From positions 1 to 64,000 of the forward strand of contig MBFK01000030.1 of the NCBI GenBank assembly GCA_001704765.1: a DNA stretch of 64,000 nucleotides, given 5' to 3'. Source of the DNA: Sinorhizobium shofinae (lineage in GTDB: Bacteria > Pseudomonadota > Alphaproteobacteria > Rhizobiales > Rhizobiaceae). How positions within the stretch are numbered: position 1 is the first letter of the stretch; each line of letters starts with the position of its first letter. This document shows, piece after piece, positions 19,191-28,776 of this stretch. The notes beneath the pieces were generated by a model. The model was given only the letters and a program-made list of their open reading frames with translations. It searched no databases and was not told where the DNA came from. The translations under genes were made by a program, and so were the position numbers.

Positions 19191-19303
19191 TGTAACGAGG
19201 AGGCGAGCAGAGGCGTAGGTTGCTCGCCCGTATCCGCAGTCTCTGATCGGAATTGATTACGTCGTGAACGTAGATCTGTTCACCCGACCAACAAACGGGC
19301 GAA

Positions 19304-19324
19304 GCGCCGGCCTCTTGCCGGCGC
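19304..19324 (-). terminator. Hairpin after the TonB receptor gene
   Basis: A perfect 8-bp stem, GCGCCGGC and GCCGGCGC with a 5-base loop, lies 58 bp past the receptor stop. Read on the minus strand it is followed by a moderately T-rich stretch, so it probably ends the receptor transcript. Confidence 0.6.
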
Positions 19325-19381
19325 CTCCTTAAGCATCACCAGGGCGGTGTCGTCTCATCGGTGACGTCACTCACCCCGACA

Positions 19382-21523
19382 TCAGAAATCGGTCGTCATC
19401 GAGACCTTCACGGTCAGCGGCGCACCCTGCGAAATCGTGCCGAAGCTCGCGACGCCGGACCAGTAATCGAGGTCGAAGACATTCTCGACTTCAGCTCGGA
19501 AGGTGACGGGTTTTTCGTTGATCTCGGTGCGGTATCTGGCGCCTAGGTCAAGCCGCGTCCATGAGGGGATTTCCTGGGTGTTGGCCGTATTTACAAATTG
19601 CTCATCGGTGTGGATGACATTGCCGGCCAGCGTCAGGCCAGGCATGAAGGGCGTATCCCACTCGGCGCCGACATTCACCTGCAGCGACGGCACGCCGATT
19701 GGCGTGTTGCCGCGGGTTGCGGCGCTGTTCGTTTTCGTGAGTTCGCCGTGGATGAAGGTCACGCCGCCAAGCACCCGGACCTCGGGCGTCACTTCGCCGA
19801 AGATGTTGAGCTCGACGCCGCGATTGCGCTGTTCGCCGCCTTCGACGAAGACGAGGTCGCTGCCGCGGGTCTCAAGCTGACCGAAGGGCTTTTCGATCTG
19901 GAATGCGCTGACGGTCACCGCCACACGGCCCAGATCGACCTTCGTGCCGATCTCGTACTGTCTGGACCGGTAGGGAGCGAGTGTTTCGCCTGCATTGATC
20001 GCCGTCGTCGGGGCGCTGTCGCCGACGCTCAGACCTTCGACGTAATTCGCGTAAAGCGCGACATTCTCCCACGGTTTCACGACGATACCTGCCAGCGGCG
20101 TAAACGCGTCCTCATCAGAAGAGGTGGTTACGGCACCGGTGACCGGGCTGTAATTTTCGGTGTCGATGCGCTGCCAGCGTCCGCCCAGCGTCAACTGCAC
20201 GCGCTCGTCGAGCATCGACATCGTGTCGGAAAGCGCGACGCCGTAGAACGTGTTATCTGAGACCCTCGGCACGTGGGTCGGTTGCGGCACGTCCTGCTCG
20301 GGGCGAGGCAGCGGATCAAAGAGATTGGTAAGTTGGGCGGTTCCCGAGTTCGAGCCGCGGGCGAGGCTCTGCTGAAGACCACTGACCTGGAAAGTGACCG
20401 TATGTTCGACCGCGGCCGTGTCGAAGGTGGCGCGCACGCCTGTCTCGGCCGTGAGCCGGTCGACATCGAAAACGAAATTCTGCGGCGTAATGCTGACGTC
20501 GGCGGCAGAGTTGAGAATGACCGGCGTTCCAAAGAGGCGCTCGACGCGCGAGTTGCCGCCGCCGACTGCGCCGAACACTGTCACATTGTCGCTCAGGTCA
20601 TATTCGACCCGCCCCAGCCACGAAAGATCCTCGCTTTTCGACCATTCCCATGGCTCCTGGACGTTGGATCGCCCATCCGGCGCCTCTGGAATTTCTATGC
20701 CGGCAACCGGAAAGAATGGACGTTGCGGAGCGTCGAAGTCTTCCCGCTGGCCGATGACGTCCAGCGTCGCCCTGAACCCTTCGCCTTCATAGTCGAGCGC
20801 CAGGGCGCCGACTGCCACCTCGCGCGACTGGTTGTCAATCGGCGTGTCGCCGCCGTGGAAGCTGCCGTTGAAGCGCACGCCGAACTGGCGCTCCTCACCG
20901 AATCGGCGGCTGAGATCCAGGTGGCCGCCGCCGTAGAGATCCGAAGCGTAGTCGGTCGTGATCCGCGTCAGTTCGACATCGGAAGCGCGCTTCGGCACGA
21001 TGTTGATGGTGCCACCGACGCTGCTGTTCGGCGAAATGCCGTAAAGAAGCGCGGTCGGGCCCTTGAGCACCTCCACACGCTCTGCATAGTCCGTGAACAG
21101 GCGGTAAGTCGGAGCGACACCGAAGACGCCGTCGAAGGCGACTTCGCCGAAGTTCCCCTCATTGAGCGGGAAGCCCCTGATATAAAAGGAATCCAGCATG
21201 CCCCCGGATGCATGGGTGCTTCTGACCGACGGATCGTTGGCCAAAACGTCGGCCACTGTCTGCGCGCCCTGATTTTCGATGGTGTCCGCCGTGTAGCTGG
21301 TGATGTTGAACGGCGCGTCCATGAAGTCGCGGTTGCCGAGCAAACCGACGCGACCGCCGCGCGCCACCTGTCCTCCGGCATAGTCGTCCGGCTCAGTGCC
21401 GATCGTCCCAGTCGAGGCGCCCTCGTTCACCTCGAGACGCTCCAGCTCTGTCGCATCTTGAGCCAGTGCCGCGCGGCTTACCGTCGCCAACAAAACAGCC
21501 AGCAGTCCAACACGCAGTTCCAT
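19382..21523 (-). CDS. TonB-dependent siderophore receptor
   Basis: A 713-residue outer-membrane receptor. A signal peptide (MELRVGLLAVLLATVSRAALAQ) is followed by a TonB-box-like ELERLEVNEG and a plug domain (NQGAQTVADVLANDPSVRS, then SFYIRGFPLNEGNFGEVAFD). The 22-strand barrel region ends in the terminal Phe of VKVSMTTDF. FhuA/FoxA-type landmarks such as ERVEVLKGPTALLYG and GGTINIVPKRA are present. ATG 21523 has AGGGG 8 bases upstream. It is convergent with the biosynthesis operon and has its own RirA-type box at 21613-21631, so it is most likely the uptake receptor for that siderophore. Confidence 0.92.
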   Translation of the reverse strand: MELRVGLLAVLLATVSRAALAQDATELERLEVNEGASTGTIGTEPDDYAGGQVARGGRVGLLGNRDFMDAPFNITSYTADTIENQGAQTVADVLANDPSVRSTHASGGMLDSFYIRGFPLNEGNFGEVAFDGVFGVAPTYRLFTDYAERVEVLKGPTALLYGISPNSSVGGTINIVPKRASDVELTRITTDYASDLYGGGHLDLSRRFGEERQFGVRFNGSFHGGDTPIDNQSREVAVGALALDYEGEGFRATLDVIGQREDFDAPQRPFFPVAGIEIPEAPDGRSNVQEPWEWSKSEDLSWLGRVEYDLSDNVTVFGAVGGGNSRVERLFGTPVILNSAADVSITPQNFVFDVDRLTAETGVRATFDTAAVEHTVTFQVSGLQQSLARGSNSGTAQLTNLFDPLPRPEQDVPQPTHVPRVSDNTFYGVALSDTMSMLDERVQLTLGGRWQRIDTENYSPVTGAVTTSSDEDAFTPLAGIVVKPWENVALYANYVEGLSVGDSAPTTAINAGETLAPYRSRQYEIGTKVDLGRVAVTVSAFQIEKPFGQLETRGSDLVFVEGGEQRNRGVELNIFGEVTPEVRVLGGVTFIHGELTKTNSAATRGNTPIGVPSLQVNVGAEWDTPFMPGLTLAGNVIHTDEQFVNTANTQEIPSWTRLDLGARYRTEINEKPVTFRAEVENVFDLDYWSGVASFGTISQGAPLTVKVSMTTDF

Positions 21524-21612
21524 ATAGAGCCCCCTGTAACACATTGACCAAGAACATTTGGTTGCCCCAGCAAGGAGCTGACTGTCGTTGGTTCGAAGGG
21601 GGTGCTAAATAA

Positions 21613-21631
21613 CTTGAATATAATTGTCAAG
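21613..21631. promoter_or_regulatory. RirA-type iron box upstream of the TonB receptor
   Basis: CTTGA-ATATAATTG-TCAAG fits TGA-N9-TCA and has the same palindromic arms as the box at 10769-10787. It lies 90 bp before the receptor start and should repress the gene when iron is plentiful. Confidence 0.75.
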
Positions 21632-21949
21632 ATATGCGCGAGAGGCGGGGTTGAAACCGGCTCTAAGCTGAATTTCTTGCTTGGACGCCACTTGGCATTG
21701 AAGTTCCCCATCGATAGAGCCAGGTTCAACTAAAGCCCTATCGGACCATGGGTTGTGGAGGCGCTTCTGGACATGCTGGGGGTCGCCTACGCTCCTTCGT
21801 CTGCTCATCATCGTGACCGCGATGATGTCGCATACGTCGCTTCTTAACCCGTCGCTCCGAGCCGCGTCATGGCCGACGTTTCCATCGACTGGCCCGGCGC
21901 CGTGAATACGTTGCCAACCGTACGCGAGGGACGTCGGGAGGCTCGTTCA

Positions 21950-22550
21950 GGTGCCAGACCTGACTGCCGAGATCGGCTGATCAGCACACACGCTCCATGA
22001 ATGGGTGAAGAAGGCTGAAGTAGACAGCGGTTCGCGGCCTGGCATTCCGAACGTCTGCCTATTTTGCAATGGCGGAGCCCGACCTCCGGTCCAGGTGATG
22101 ATTTCCTTCGTCGATGAGCACCGTTCGGTGTTCGGGGTCGAACCGATCTGCAGACTGCTGCCGGTTGCCCCGTCAACCTACTACGACAAAGTCGCCAAAC
22201 GGCTGGACGTGGACCGCCTGTCGGGCGCGTCCAGAACGATATCACCCTGAAGATCGAGGTACGTCTCGTCTTCGAGGAGACCTTCCGGGTCTATGACGTG
22301 CGCAAAGTCTGGCGACAATTGAAGCGGGAAGGCTTAGACAGTTGCCCGCTGCACTGTCGCTCGGCTCGTGAGGTCCATGGGTCTTCAAGCTATTGTCAGG
22401 GGCAAGCCAATCCGCACGACGTTCCCGGACAAAACTGCGCCCAGCCCATTGGATCGGGTGAGCCGCCAGTTCAAGGTTCGCGCGCCGAAGAGGCTCTGGG
22501 CGAGCGATTTCACCTATGACGCCAGCTTGACCAAAAGGGTACGTTATCGT
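21950..22550 (+). mobile_element. Decayed IS3-family transposase (orfA/orfB remnants)
   Basis: Fragments of an IS3-type transposase lie in three frames. An orfA tail (HEWVKKAEVDSGSRPGIP, about 21990-22050) runs into an orfB start (MISFVDEHRSVFGVEPICRL, 22098-22215). Then come VRKVWRQLKREGL (22298 on, second frame) and MGLQAIVRGKPIRTTF through RLWASDFTYD (22374-22515, third frame). The catalytic DDE region after DFTY is deleted and at least two frameshifts are present, so it cannot be active. No terminal inverted repeats or target duplications were recognised. Confidence 0.75.
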
Positions 22551-22679
22551 GCCAACGACAATGAGGAAGAGCGAGGCGCCCATTGATGCCTCGTCTATCG
22601 GGGCAGAAAGCGACAACTTTTTTCATTCGAGGCCGGAAAGAGAAACTCATTTCTTATATTCTTCTATTTTGATGGATTT

Positions 22680-22691
22680 AATAGATTTATT
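22680..22691. promoter_or_regulatory. AT-rich palindrome before the first sulfur-type operon
   Basis: AATA-GATT-TATT stands 26 bp before the first monooxygenase ATG in an unusually AT-rich stretch (22660-22691). A related element, CTATA-GATTT-TATAG, lies before the second operon at 32152-32166. The shared ATAGATTT core suggests a common regulator or promoter element. Confidence 0.4.
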
Positions 22692-22717
22692 ACCCGGCGG
22701 AAATCTGGAACAGATCT

Positions 22718-23713
22718 ATGTCCTACCTCCTCAGCCTTCTCGACAAGAGCCCTATTGACGAAGGCAAGACGGCCAGCGAGGCGCTTCAGGCCACTGCCGG
22801 CCTCGCCGCCAAGGCAGAGGAATGGGGCTATCACCGTTTCTGGGTTGCCGAACACCACAACATGCCTGGCCTCGCGAGTTCGGCGCCGGAGACGCTGATT
22901 GCCTATTTGCTGGCCAGGACGTCAATGATCCGCGTCGGTTCGGGCGGCGTCATGCTGCAGCATTATAGCGCCTACAAGGTGGCCGAGACTTTCAACCTTC
23001 TTGCGTCGCTGGCGCCAGGGCGCGTCGATCTCGGCGTCGGCAAGGCGCCGGGCGGCTTTCCGCTGTCGACGCGGGCGCTACAGGCAGCGACAGATCCCGA
23101 ACGGCGACAGACTTTTGACGAGCAGCTCGGCGATCTCAATCATTATCTTGCGCCAGGCGAGATTCGAGAGGGAGGCCTCTACGCAACGCCCCTGCCGCCG
23201 ACTGCGCCCGAGCGCTTCCTGCTCGGGGCTGGCGTTGAAAGTGCGAGGCTCGCTGCCGAAAAAGGCTGGAAGCTCGTCTTCGCCGGTCATCTGAACGGCG
23301 ATCCGGAAAACCTGGAGAACACGTTCAAGGCATATGAGCAAGCGACCGGCGGCGACCGGCCGATCCTGGCGCTCGCGGCCTTCGCTGCAGAAAGCGAGGA
23401 GCGGGCGCGAGAGCAGGTGTCGGGCCTCAAGATCTTCAAGGTTTTCCTTCCCAACGGCCAGAGCGTCAATGTCGGCAGCGAAGAACAGGCCGCCGAATTC
23501 GCACGCCAGGCCGGCATTGCCGAATACCGCATCGAGGAAAAGACGCCGAGCGTGGTTCACGGCACCGCGCGGCAGGTGCGCAGCGAACTCGATGAACTCC
23601 ACCGGCGCCATGGCGTCGCGGAGTTCATCATCGATACCCCCGCCGTCAGCGCCTCCGAGCGGCTCGCCTCGGTCGAGCTCATTGCGAGAGAGCGACTCTC
23701 CCTTGTCGCCTGA
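22718..23713 (+). CDS. LLM-class flavin-dependent oxidoreductase (MsnO8/YtmO-like)
   Basis: A 331-residue luciferase-like TIM-barrel protein of the MsnO8 group: [40 protein letters not shown] and [14 protein letters not shown] are its typical N-terminal half. It should use FMNH2 from a separate reductase and oxygen to oxidise a small substrate. In Bacillus the homologous YtmO is encoded with the cystine/S-(2-succino)cysteine utilisation genes, and the same partners follow here. It is the first gene of an operon running to 32025, 23 bp before the next ATG. Confidence 0.88.
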   Translation: MSYLLSLLDKSPIDEGKTASEALQATAGLAAKAEEWGYHRFWVAEHHNMPGLASSAPETLIAYLLARTSMIRVGSGGVMLQHYSAYKVAETFNLLASLAPGRVDLGVGKAPGGFPLSTRALQAATDPERRQTFDEQLGDLNHYLAPGEIREGGLYATPLPPTAPERFLLGAGVESARLAAEKGWKLVFAGHLNGDPENLENTFKAYEQATGGDRPILALAAFAAESEERAREQVSGLKIFKVFLPNGQSVNVGSEEQAAEFARQAGIAEYRIEEKTPSVVHGTARQVRSELDELHRRHGVAEFIIDTPAVSASERLASVELIARERLSLVA

Positions 23714-23736
23714 CCATCCGCAAAAGGATCTTTGCC

Positions 23737-25080
23737 ATGACAAGCAAGAACGTGACTTTCGGCATCATGCTGCAGGGGCCGGGCGGCCACATGAATGCCT
23801 GGAAACATCCGAGCGGGCCGGCTGACGCGAGCGTCAATTTCGCCTTCTTCGTAGAGACTGCCCGCAAGGCGGAAGCCGCCGGCATCGCCTTCGCCTTCGT
23901 CGCCGATGGGCTCTACATCAACGAACAGTCGATCCCGCATTTCCTCAACCGCTTCGAGCCGATCTCGATCCTGTCGGCGCTGGCCGCGTCCACCTCGAAG
24001 ATCGGCCTCGTCGGCACCGTTTCGACATCCTACAGCGACCCGTTCACCATTGCCCGGCAGTTCGCCTCGCTCGATCTCATCAGCGGCGGCCGCGCCGGTT
24101 GGAACGCGGTGACCTCTCCGCTCGAGGGCTCGGGTCGAAATTATGGCCGGCAGCATCCTGAGCATGAGCTACGCTACGAGATCGCTGACGAATATCTGGA
24201 TGCAATTAAGGGGCTCTGGGACTCCTGGGACGACGATGCTTTCATCCGCGACCGCGAGGCGGGCGTCTACGTCAACCAGACGAAGATGCATCGGCTGAAC
24301 CACAAGGGACGCTTCTTTGAGGTCGAAGGACCATTGAACATCGGCCGATCAAAACAGGGGCAGCCGGTCGTTTTCCAGGCGGGCGCCTCCGACTCGGGCG
24401 TTAGGCTCGCCGGCAGGCACGCTGATGCCGTGTTCACCAATGGCGGGTCGATTGAAGACGCCAAGACCTTCTATAAACAGGTCAAGCAGAGTGCCATCGC
24501 GCAGGGGCGCCGCGCCGCCGAGATCCGCATCTTTCCGGGCATCGCCCCGATCGTTGGCGCCACCGCCGAGGAGGCCGAAGCCAAATACCAGGCGATCCGC
24601 GGCCTCGTCACGATCGAGGAGGCGCTGCTCTATCTCGGTCGCTTTTTCGACCACCATGATTTCAGCGCCTATCCGCTCGACGAGCCGTTTCCAGACATCG
24701 GTGATATCGGCAAGAACAGTTTCCGCGCCACCACGGATCGGATCAAGAAGGCGGCGCGCGAAACGGGGGCGACGCTTCGCGAAATCGCGCTCGATGTTGC
24801 GACGCCGAGAACCGCCTTCATCGGCACTGCCGAACACATCGCCGACGAGATCATCCGCTGGGTCGATCAGGAAGCAGCCGATGGCTTCATTCTCGGATTC
24901 CCCGTCATCGCCGAGGGCTTGGAGGACTTCGTTGCCCATGTGCTGCCGAGCCTCGAAAGGCGCGGCTATTTCGAACGTGCATTGAGGGGCGCGACGCTGC
25001 GCGATCATCTCGGGCTGCCCTATCGGGAGAGCCGCTATGCGAGCGCCCCGCAGGAAACCCCACAAAAGGCCCGCGCCTGA
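23737..25080 (+). CDS. NtaA/SnaA/DszA-family FMN-dependent monooxygenase (YtnJ/YxeK-like)
   Basis: A 447-residue two-component flavin monooxygenase. Family motifs are [49 protein letters not shown] and ARNYGR-like [13 protein letters not shown]. subtilis YtnJ and YxeK, of the same family, break the C-S bond of N-acetyl-S-(2-succino)cysteine. Here the gene stands beside a GNAT, an M20 deacylase and a cystine-type transporter, the same set as in those operons. AAAAGGA precedes the ATG. A second family member lies at 32210. Exact thioether or sulfonated substrate is not known. Confidence 0.88.
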   Translation: MTSKNVTFGIMLQGPGGHMNAWKHPSGPADASVNFAFFVETARKAEAAGIAFAFVADGLYINEQSIPHFLNRFEPISILSALAASTSKIGLVGTVSTSYSDPFTIARQFASLDLISGGRAGWNAVTSPLEGSGRNYGRQHPEHELRYEIADEYLDAIKGLWDSWDDDAFIRDREAGVYVNQTKMHRLNHKGRFFEVEGPLNIGRSKQGQPVVFQAGASDSGVRLAGRHADAVFTNGGSIEDAKTFYKQVKQSAIAQGRRAAEIRIFPGIAPIVGATAEEAEAKYQAIRGLVTIEEALLYLGRFFDHHDFSAYPLDEPFPDIGDIGKNSFRATTDRIKKAARETGATLREIALDVATPRTAFIGTAEHIADEIIRWVDQEAADGFILGFPVIAEGLEDFVAHVLPSLERRGYFERALRGATLRDHLGLPYRESRYASAPQETPQKARA

Positions 25081-25099
25081 CGGTTGGGAGGTGTGACGA

Positions 25100-26317
25100 A
25101 TGAACGCCATCACCAAAAACGCGCAATTCATCGACGACGTCGAGCAAGGCATCGCCGGTTACATCGACGAGATGATCGAGTTGCGCCATGATCTCCACCG
25201 ATATCCGGAACTCGCGTTCAAGGAAGTTCGTACCAGCGGCGTCATCGCCGGGCTGCTCAGCGGTTGGGGATACGAGGTTGCGACAGGTATTGCCGGCACC
25301 GGTGTTGTCGCCACGCTAAAGCGCGGGGAGGGCACCCGGCGCATCGCTATCCGGGCGGATATGGATGCGCTGCCCATCAACGAGACGACCAACCTCTCCT
25401 ATGCGAGCCGGAATCCGGGCGTCATGCATGCCTGCGGTCACGATGGCCACACCGCGATTCTGCTGACCGCGGCACGCTATCTCGCCGAGAGCGGTCATTT
25501 CTCCGGGACGTTGAGGCTGATTTTTCAGCCGGCGGAAGAGATAGGAGCCGGAGCCCGGAAGATGCTGTCGGAGGGACTGTTCGAGCGCTTCCCTGTCGAC
25601 GCGGTCTACGGCCTGCACAATTGGCCAGGCGTCGCGGTGGGGCAGTTCGGTTTCGTTGCGGGACCGGCAATGGCCTCGGTCGATCAGGCGATCATTCGAA
25701 TTGTCGGCAAGGGTGGTCACGGCGCTGAGCCCCACAATGCCGTCGATCCGGTGGTCGCGGCAGCCTCGTTCATCGTGGCGCTGCAGAGCGTGGTTTCGCG
25801 CAATGTTGATCCGCGAGAGATGGTCGTCGTTACCGTCGGGTCAATTCATGGCGGATCGGCCTCGAATGTGATCCCCGAAAACGTCGAGATCAAGCTGACG
25901 GTCAGGACCTACAGCGAGGCAATCCGCCAGCAATTGAAGGAACGGATCCCAGCGCTTGCCCGGGCACAGGCAGAAAGCTTCGGGGCGAGGGCCGACGTCG
26001 ACTACCGACTCGGCTTCCCGGCCGTCGTCAATCATGAAGAAGAAACGGCTTTCGCTCGCGGTGTCGCCGTAAGCACCTTTGGCGAAAGCCGCATCGACGA
26101 TGAGTTCAAGCCGCGCACTGCAAGCGAGGATTTTGCTTTCTTTCTCGCGAAGCAGCCGGGCACATACCTCTTTGTCGGTAACGGTGAGAGCGCGGCTCTC
26201 CACAGCCCCCATTACAACTTCGACGACGCGATCATAGCCCCCGCCGCGCGTTATTGGGTCCGGCTCGTCGAAGTCTTCCTGCGAAACGACAATTGGATTG
26301 AAGAACGGCATGAGTGA
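25100..26317 (+). CDS. M20-family amidohydrolase/deacylase (YtnL/YxeP-like)
   Basis: A 405-residue zinc- or manganese-dependent aminoacylase of the hippurate-hydrolase group. Metal-site motifs are ELRHDLHRYPELAFKE, RADMDALP, HACGHDGHTAILL, QPAEEIGAGA and YGLHNWPG. In the S-(2-succino)cysteine pathway a protein of this family removes the acetyl group from N-acetylcysteine at the end to release cysteine. GGGAGG stands before the ATG. It is third in the operon, and its last 8 bases overlap the GNAT gene, so an acylation/deacylation pair is encoded side by side. Confidence 0.88.
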   Translation: MNAITKNAQFIDDVEQGIAGYIDEMIELRHDLHRYPELAFKEVRTSGVIAGLLSGWGYEVATGIAGTGVVATLKRGEGTRRIAIRADMDALPINETTNLSYASRNPGVMHACGHDGHTAILLTAARYLAESGHFSGTLRLIFQPAEEIGAGARKMLSEGLFERFPVDAVYGLHNWPGVAVGQFGFVAGPAMASVDQAIIRIVGKGGHGAEPHNAVDPVVAAASFIVALQSVVSRNVDPREMVVVTVGSIHGGSASNVIPENVEIKLTVRTYSEAIRQQLKERIPALARAQAESFGARADVDYRLGFPAVVNHEEETAFARGVAVSTFGESRIDDEFKPRTASEDFAFFLAKQPGTYLFVGNGESAALHSPHYNFDDAIIAPAARYWVRLVEVFLRNDNWIEERHE

Positions 26318-26861
26318 CACGTTTCTCTATACGTCGCCACTCGATCCGCGCGCCAAGCCGCTGATCGATGAACTCATCTTCGAATATGACAGTCGCTACG
26401 GCACTTATTTCAGCGAGGAAGGGGCGGCGGCTGAGCTCAACCGCTATCCGCCGGAGGCCTTCGCTCCGCCGCAGGGCAATTTTCTGCTGTTGATCCGGAG
26501 TGGTGAAACAATCGGCGGCGGCGCCTTCAAGCACTATGACGAGCGCATCGCCGAATTCAAGCGCGTCTGGACACGGTCAGACCTGCGTCGCCAAGGGCTG
26601 GCGCGCAAGGTGTTGCTCGAACTCGAGGCACAGGCGGCCCGCCAGGGCTATTCACGGATCTATCTGACGACCGGCTTCCGGCAGCCGGAGGCGGTCGGGC
26701 TTTACCTTTCCAACGGCTATACCGCTCTCTTCGATGTCGAAGCCGATCCGGAAATCTACAAGACGCTGGCCTTCGAGAAGGACATCTCGCATCTCGCCGC
26801 CTCGGCTGCGCTGTTGGGTGGTGGGCTGCCACTAGAGCCACTTGCGGTAAGCCATCTCTGA
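26310..26861 (+). CDS. GNAT-family N-acetyltransferase (YtmI/YxeL-like)
   Basis: A 183-residue acetyltransferase. The acetyl-CoA pyrophosphate loop is RRQGLARKVLLELEAQA, with the preceding strand AEFKRVWTRSDL and a final GYTALFDVE. The ATG at 26310 overlaps the end of the deacylase; an upstream TTG at 26298 is less likely. In the Bacillus pathway a GNAT protein first acetylates the amino group of the imported thioether amino acid, so the oxygenase acts on the N-acetyl form. A short hairpin (26865-26881) follows. Confidence 0.82.
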   Translation: MSDTFLYTSPLDPRAKPLIDELIFEYDSRYGTYFSEEGAAAELNRYPPEAFAPPQGNFLLLIRSGETIGGGAFKHYDERIAEFKRVWTRSDLRRQGLARKVLLELEAQAARQGYSRIYLTTGFRQPEAVGLYLSNGYTALFDVEADPEIYKTLAFEKDISHLAASAALLGGGLPLEPLAVSHL

Positions 26862-26864
26862 CAT

Positions 26865-26881
26865 ACCCGCCTCGCGCGGGT
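26865..26881 (+). other. Intercistronic hairpin
   Basis: ACCCGC-CTCGC-GCGGGT forms a 6-bp stem between the acetyltransferase and transporter genes. There is no T-run, so it more likely affects mRNA stability or partial termination. Confidence 0.45.
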
Positions 26882-26926
26882 GGCATTTAAGCGCGGCATG
26901 ATCCCCTCAATCCGAAAGGATCCAAC

Positions 26927-28702
26927 ATGGCACTTCTGACCGATTTTGCCGCAGGCGCCGAAGTCAACCGAGCAAGCGCAACCGATCACACCTACGCGCA
27001 CTACCGCATCGTGCCAGCGCGCCATCCGGGTCGCACGTTCGGTACGGCCTTCGCGGCTCTAGTGATAGCGGCCGTGCTCTATTCCGTGCTCACCAACCCG
27101 CGTTGGGGCTGGCCGGTCTTTGCCGAATGGTTCTTTGCCGAACCGGTCCTTGCCGGCCTCGGGCGGACGTTGCTTCTGACTGCGCTTGCGAGTGTTTCAG
27201 GGTCGCTACTTGGAACAGCGCTGGCACTCGCCAGGGTCTCAAGGTCGCCGCTGCTTGCCAGTCTCTCCTTTGGCTATATCTGGCTCTTACGCTCCATTCC
27301 GCTGATCGTGCTCCTGCTGGTGCTCAACAACCTCGGCTATCTCTACGAGACGATCAGCCTTGGTGTGCCCTTCACCAACACAGTATTCCTGAACTATCCG
27401 ACGACGCAGCTCCTGACGCCGTTCGCAGCCGCGTTCCTCGGGCTGACGCTCAATCAATCGGCTTTCTTCGCCGAGATCGTCCGCGGCGGCATTCTCTCTG
27501 TCGACCAGGGCCAGCATGAAGCGGCCGCCGCACTCGGCCTGCCGCGCAGGCGACAGGCCTTGCGCATCGTCCTGCCGCAGGCCATGCGCTCGATCCTGCC
27601 GACCGGCTTCAACGAGATCATCGGCCTCGCAAAGAGCACTTCGATGGTCTACGTGCTTGCGCTTCCGGAACTCTTCTATACGGTCCAGGTCATCTATCGC
27701 CGCAATCTTGAAGTCATTCCGCTGCTGATGGTGGCGACCGTCTGGTACCTCGTGATCATGACCGGGCTGTCGATCGCTCAGCACTATATCGAGCGCTATT
27801 TCTCCAAGGGTGCGGTTCGCAACCCTGTGCCGCTGCCGTTCCAGGCCTTTTTCCAGCACTTCCGTCGTCCGCTCCCCGTCGTCGCGCAGGCGGCCGCAGC
27901 CGCGAGCAAGTCCGGTTTTCGCGACGCCCAGGTTTTCCGCTCCGGCGGCGCCGTGCACGTCAATGCCATCTCGAAGAGCTTCGGTTCGCTGAAGGTGCTC
28001 GACAATGTCGAACTCACTCTGCCCGCCGGTAGCGTTACGGCGATCCTCGGCCCCTCAGGCTCCGGCAAATCCACATTGCTCAGAACGATCAATCACCTCG
28101 AGCGGGTCGACGACGGTTTCATTTCGATCGACAGCGAGCTCGTCGGCTACCGCCAGAAGGGCGATACGCTCTACGAGCTGAAGGAAAAGGACATCCTGAA
28201 GAGCCGCGCCGATATCGCCATGGTGTTTCAGAACTTCAATCTGTTCCCACACCTGACTGTTCTTGAAAACCTGATCGAGGCGCCGATCCACGTCCGTGGC
28301 CTTGCCCGCGACGAAGCCATCCGTCTGGCGCAGGAACTGCTTGCCCGCGTGGGGTTGAGCGACAAGATCAACGCCTATCCACGCCAGCTATCGGGCGGCC
28401 AGCAGCAACGCGTCGCGATCGCGCGGGCCCTGGCGCTGCGCCCAAAGGTCCTGCTCTTCGACGAGCCGACCTCTGCGCTCGATCCCGAACTTGTCGGCGA
28501 AGTGCTCGACGTGATCAAGGAACTGGCCCGAACCGGCACCACCCTGATGATCGTCACGCACGAAATCGGCTTTGCCCGCGAGGTCGCCGACACCGTGGTC
28601 TTCATGGAGGCCGGCCGCGTACTCGAGGCTGGGCCACCCGACCGGATTTTCCGCGACGCGCAGCATCCGCGCATCCGCGAATTCCTCGCAAAAGTTCTCT
28701 GA
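26927..28702 (+). CDS. Fused amino-acid ABC transporter permease and ATPase (cystine/polar amino acid type)
   Basis: A 591-residue fusion. Residues about 35-300 are a HisM/TcyL-type permease with several membrane helices and the EAA-like loop [20 protein letters not shown]. Residues about 340-591 are an ABC ATPase with Walker [10 protein letters not shown], signature [15 protein letters not shown], Walker [15 protein letters not shown] and the switch His in VTHEIG. In Bacillus the equivalent parts are separate genes (tcyL, tcyM, tcyN or yxeN, yxeO). Because the permease is half of a transporter, the functional unit is probably a homodimer. Two binding-protein genes follow. Import of a sulfur amino acid derivative is inferred from the neighbours. 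Confidence 0.9.
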   Translation: MALLTDFAAGAEVNRASATDHTYAHYRIVPARHPGRTFGTAFAALVIAAVLYSVLTNPRWGWPVFAEWFFAEPVLAGLGRTLLLTALASVSGSLLGTALALARVSRSPLLASLSFGYIWLLRSIPLIVLLLVLNNLGYLYETISLGVPFTNTVFLNYPTTQLLTPFAAAFLGLTLNQSAFFAEIVRGGILSVDQGQHEAAAALGLPRRRQALRIVLPQAMRSILPTGFNEIIGLAKSTSMVYVLALPELFYTVQVIYRRNLEVIPLLMVATVWYLVIMTGLSIAQHYIERYFSKGAVRNPVPLPFQAFFQHFRRPLPVVAQAAAAASKSGFRDAQVFRSGGAVHVNAISKSFGSLKVLDNVELTLPAGSVTAILGPSGSGKSTLLRTINHLERVDDGFISIDSELVGYRQKGDTLYELKEKDILKSRADIAMVFQNFNLFPHLTVLENLIEAPIHVRGLARDEAIRLAQELLARVGLSDKINAYPRQLSGGQQQRVAIARALALRPKVLLFDEPTSALDPELVGEVLDVIKELARTGTTLMIVTHEIGFAREVADTVVFMEAGRVLEAGPPDRIFRDAQHPRIREFLAKVL

Positions 28703-28776
28703 TTTTCCCGCCCGCCGTCGGCAACGGTCCCGGAATGATCCAATATACAACCATAAGGCGAAACAGGAGTTACCAC

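Noticed and set aside
20273..21547. Plus-strand open frame of 424 codons
   Set aside because: It is the complement of the TonB receptor gene. The receptor has a signal peptide, plug motifs and terminal Phe; the antisense frame has none.
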